8,211 nucleotides of DNA. Source: Candidatus Roizmanbacteria bacterium CG11_big_fil_rev_8_21_14_0_20_36_8. GTDB lineage: Bacteria > Patescibacteriota > Microgenomatia > UBA1406 > GWC2-37-13. The stretch covers positions 6,413-14,623 of the forward strand of contig PCVM01000052.1 in assembly GCA_002796045.1 (NCBI GenBank), read 5' to 3'. Of this stretch, positions 6,840 to 8,211 are shown one piece after another; within the stretch, counting starts at the first letter, position 1, and each line of letters opens with the position of its first letter. The position numbers and the translations under genes are program-made. The notes beneath the pieces were generated by a model that was given only the letters and a program-made list of their open reading frames with translations, was not told where the DNA came from and did not search any database.

Positions 6840-7776
6840 AAGATTTTCGAATAATTTCTTGAATAATATACTTCGGTCGGCATTTGACCTCCTCGAAAAT
6901 ACGCCCAATATATTGTCCTATGACACTGATACTTAAGAGTTGAATCCCTCCAAGGAATAATAATATGATTACCGTTGAAAGGAAGCCGGGAACAACCCTT
7001 CCTGCAAATAAATAGTAGAGTCCATAACCAACTATTCCTAAAATCGATACTATGAAAATAGTAAATCCTACCAAGGTTATTAAATGTAGAGGTGCTTCAG
7101 AAAATGAAAAAATACCATCGAATCCAAGTTTTATATTTGCTCCAAGGTTAAATTGTGAAGTGCCAGCAATACGATCGTCGCGAGTGTATTCAATGCCTGT
7201 TTGCTTAAATCCTAACCATGCACGAAGTCCTCTGGTAAAGCGATTTCTTTCTGGAAGTTTTTGAAGTTCCTGAAGCACTTTCTTGTCAATTAGTGCAAAT
7301 TCACTTGCATCAAGGGGCATGTCAATATACGAAACCTTTTTTAATATTCGATAAAAAATTTTGTACGAAATTCTTCGAAAGAGATTTCCTTTTCGTTTAC
7401 TTCGAATACCATATACAACATCATATCCTTCAATCCATTTTTTAAAAAATTTTTCAATAAGCTCAGGTGGATCTTGCAAATCACCATCAATGACAACTAC
7501 CGCATCTCCTTTTGAGTTATCTAAGCCAGCTGAAATTGCCATCTGATAACCAAAATTTCTTGACAATGTGATTAAAGTAACATGAGGGTCATTTAAAATT
7601 ATTTGCCTAAATATTGAAATAGAGTTATCTGAGCTTGCATTATTAACAAACAGAATTTCATACGAACACTTTATTTTATTCAGTACTTTCTTAAGGCGCT
7701 TATGAAGATTTTGAATATTTTCCGCTTCATTGTACGATGGGACAACTACTGATATTTTTTGATTCATTTTTGACAT
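6838..7776 (-). CDS. GtrB/DPM1-like polyprenyl-phosphate glycosyltransferase (GT2)
   Basis: This is a family 2 glycosyltransferase of the type that moves a sugar from a nucleotide donor to undecaprenyl phosphate on the cytoplasmic face of the membrane. The 312 residues match the usual length. The N-terminal GT-A domain has VVVPSYNEAEN (10-20), the metal/donor site DGDLQDPPEL (97-106) and SRNFGYQMAISAGLD (72-86). Two hydrophobic helices follow, at about 230-258 and 264-289. The tail GQYIGRIFEEVKCRPKY (287-303) is typical of the GtrB/DPM1-like group. Start: ATG 7776 follows the rfbF stop by 3 nt; a second in-frame ATG at 7767 (residue 4) is equally possible because neither has a clear ribosome binding site. 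The TAG stop lies inside the ribosome binding site of the next gene. The sugar carried is unknown; glucose, a GlcA-derived sugar or a dideoxyhexose are all conceivable. A GT-C-like membrane protein at the end of the operon may use its product. Confidence 0.9.
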   Translation of the reverse strand: MSKMNQKISVVVPSYNEAENIQNLHKRLKKVLNKIKCSYEILFVNNASSDNSISIFRQIILNDPHVTLITLSRNFGYQMAISAGLDNSKGDAVVVIDGDLQDPPELIEKFFKKWIEGYDVVYGIRSKRKGNLFRRISYKIFYRILKKVSYIDMPLDASEFALIDKKVLQELQKLPERNRFTRGLRAWLGFKQTGIEYTRDDRIAGTSQFNLGANIKLGFDGIFSFSEAPLHLITLVGFTIFIVSILGIVGYGLYYLFAGRVVPGFLSTVIILLFLGGIQLLSISVIGQYIGRIFEEVKCRPKYIIQEIIRKS

Positions 7777-7779
7777 AGG

Positions 7780-8211
7780 TTACCAAACTTTCCACTGAGA
7801 TGTGCCATTTTTCCAGGATTCATTTAATTGGGTTAATTCGCGAGGTGTATCAACACATCTCCAAAAACCTTTATGTTGATAAACCATAAGTTGCTGATCA
7901 CTTGCAAGTTTTTCAAGCGGATCTCTCTCTAAAGTACAATCCTGATCTGCAGAGAGATAAGAGAAAACTCTTTTATCAAAAACAAAATATCCTCCATTAA
8001 TACTTGAATCACTCGAATCAGGTTTTTCTGCAAATTTGACAACCTGCTCATTTTTCATAATTATGTCACCAAATCGAGCAGGTGGATTGACCCCAGTAAT
8101 TGTTGCAATTTTACCGTGCTTTTTGTGAAAGTTGAAGAGGTTATTAATATTAATATCTGCTACTCCATCTCCATATGTCAACATAAAAATATCTGAAGAA
8201 ATATATTTTTC
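7780..8211 (-). CDS. rfbF: Glucose-1-phosphate cytidylyltransferase, C-terminal part (5' end outside window)
   Basis: This enzyme makes CDP-glucose from CTP and glucose 1-phosphate, the first step toward CDP-3,6-dideoxyhexoses, in the cytoplasm. The frame is open to the window edge and gives 143 residues ending in a TAA stop. The family is about 257 residues long, so roughly the first 115, including the N-terminal nucleotide-binding loop, lie outside. Family motifs seen, in order: TYGDGVAD (residues 13-20), NPPARFGDI (42-50), FAEKP (60-64), INGGYFVF (71-78), a C-x-LE-x-x-PLE stretch (92-100), GFWRCVDT (115-122) and the characteristic end W-K-V-W. The ATG at 8184 is an internal methionine of the strand leading into TYGDG, not the start: nine in-frame codons precede it and match the family. 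The stop is 3 nt before the next gene. RfbH further down the operon supports the same pathway. The identity is secure; the final sugar is not known from this gene. Confidence 0.93.
   Translation of the reverse strand, partial: EKYISSDIFMLTYGDGVADININNLFNFHKKHGKIATITGVNPPARFGDIIMKNEQVVKFAEKPDSSDSSINGGYFVFDKRVFSYLSADQDCTLERDPLEKLASDQQLMVYQHKGFWRCVDTPRELTQLNESWKNGTSQWKVW

Noticed and set aside
6830..6883. Upstream in-frame ATG at 6883 as start of the SDR gene
   Set aside because: It would add 18 residues that do not fit the family and overlap the glycosyltransferase; the ATG at 6829 has an AGGAG site 5 nt upstream and leads directly into ILITGGTGFIG.
6702..6908. Extra minus-strand frame overlapping the end of the glycosyltransferase and start of the SDR
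   Set aside because: It is an off-frame reading of two genes whose own frames carry clear motifs.
7780..8184. ATG at 8184 as the true start of RfbF
   Set aside because: Nine in-frame codons precede it up to the window edge and the protein would lack the first half of the nucleotidyltransferase fold; the gene is simply cut by the window.
1..8211. tRNA, rRNA, CRISPR array, insertion sequence or attachment site
   Set aside because: Nearly all of the window is packed with coding sequence; no regularly spaced repeats, transposase motifs or RNA gene patterns were seen.

Overview
This 8.2 kb window is part of a surface-polysaccharide (O-antigen or capsule type) biosynthesis locus. It comes from an AT-rich bacterium, probably Gram-negative in envelope type. 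The organism cannot be named from sequence alone. The base composition is low in GC with many A/T homopolymers. UGA is used as an ordinary stop, and the pathway parts (RfbF, RfbH, a GtrB-like glycosyltransferase, a large multi-spanning membrane enzyme) are those of bacterial O-antigen clusters.

Every gene reads on the minus strand, so transcription runs from the right edge to the left. In that order: (1) the C-terminal part of glucose-1-phosphate cytidylyltransferase, RfbF (7780-8211, cut by the window edge); (2) a GtrB/DPM1-like polyprenyl-phosphate glycosyltransferase with two C-terminal membrane helices (6838-7776); (3) an NAD(P)-dependent SDR sugar epimerase/reductase broken by a one-base frameshift at a G5 run (5904-6829); (4) a UDP-glucuronate decarboxylase-like SDR (4822-5910); (5) a UDP-glucose 6-dehydrogenase (3467-4825); (6) RfbH, the iron-sulfur and PMP dependent C-3 dehydrase (2157-3464); (7) a 675-residue GT-C-like membrane protein with a soluble C-terminal domain (123-2150); (8) at the left edge, what looks like the first 29 codons of another membrane protein (1-87). 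The first seven genes overlap by up to 7 nt or are separated by 8 nt or fewer, so they form one tight operon with translational coupling. No internal promoter or terminator is evident, and no gene-free stretch exceeds 300 bases.

Two nucleotide-sugar routes are visible. RfbF (CDP-glucose formation) and RfbH (C-3 deoxygenation of CDP-4-keto-6-deoxyglucose) are two steps of the CDP-3,6-dideoxyhexose pathway (abequose, paratose, tyvelose, ascarylose or a relative). The 4,6-dehydratase RfbG and the E3 reductase partner are not in the window, and the frameshifted SDR is a candidate for the final 4-ketoreductase. UDP-glucose dehydrogenase next to a UXS-like decarboxylase suggests a second route, UDP-glucose to UDP-glucuronate to UDP-xylose. 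The GtrB-like enzyme and the GT-C-like protein could be the donor-making and donor-using halves of a lipid-linked sugar transfer step on the outer side of the membrane. I do not see an obviously undescribed system. The points most worth following are the frameshift, the rearranged gene order and the uncharacterised membrane protein with its soluble C-terminal domain.
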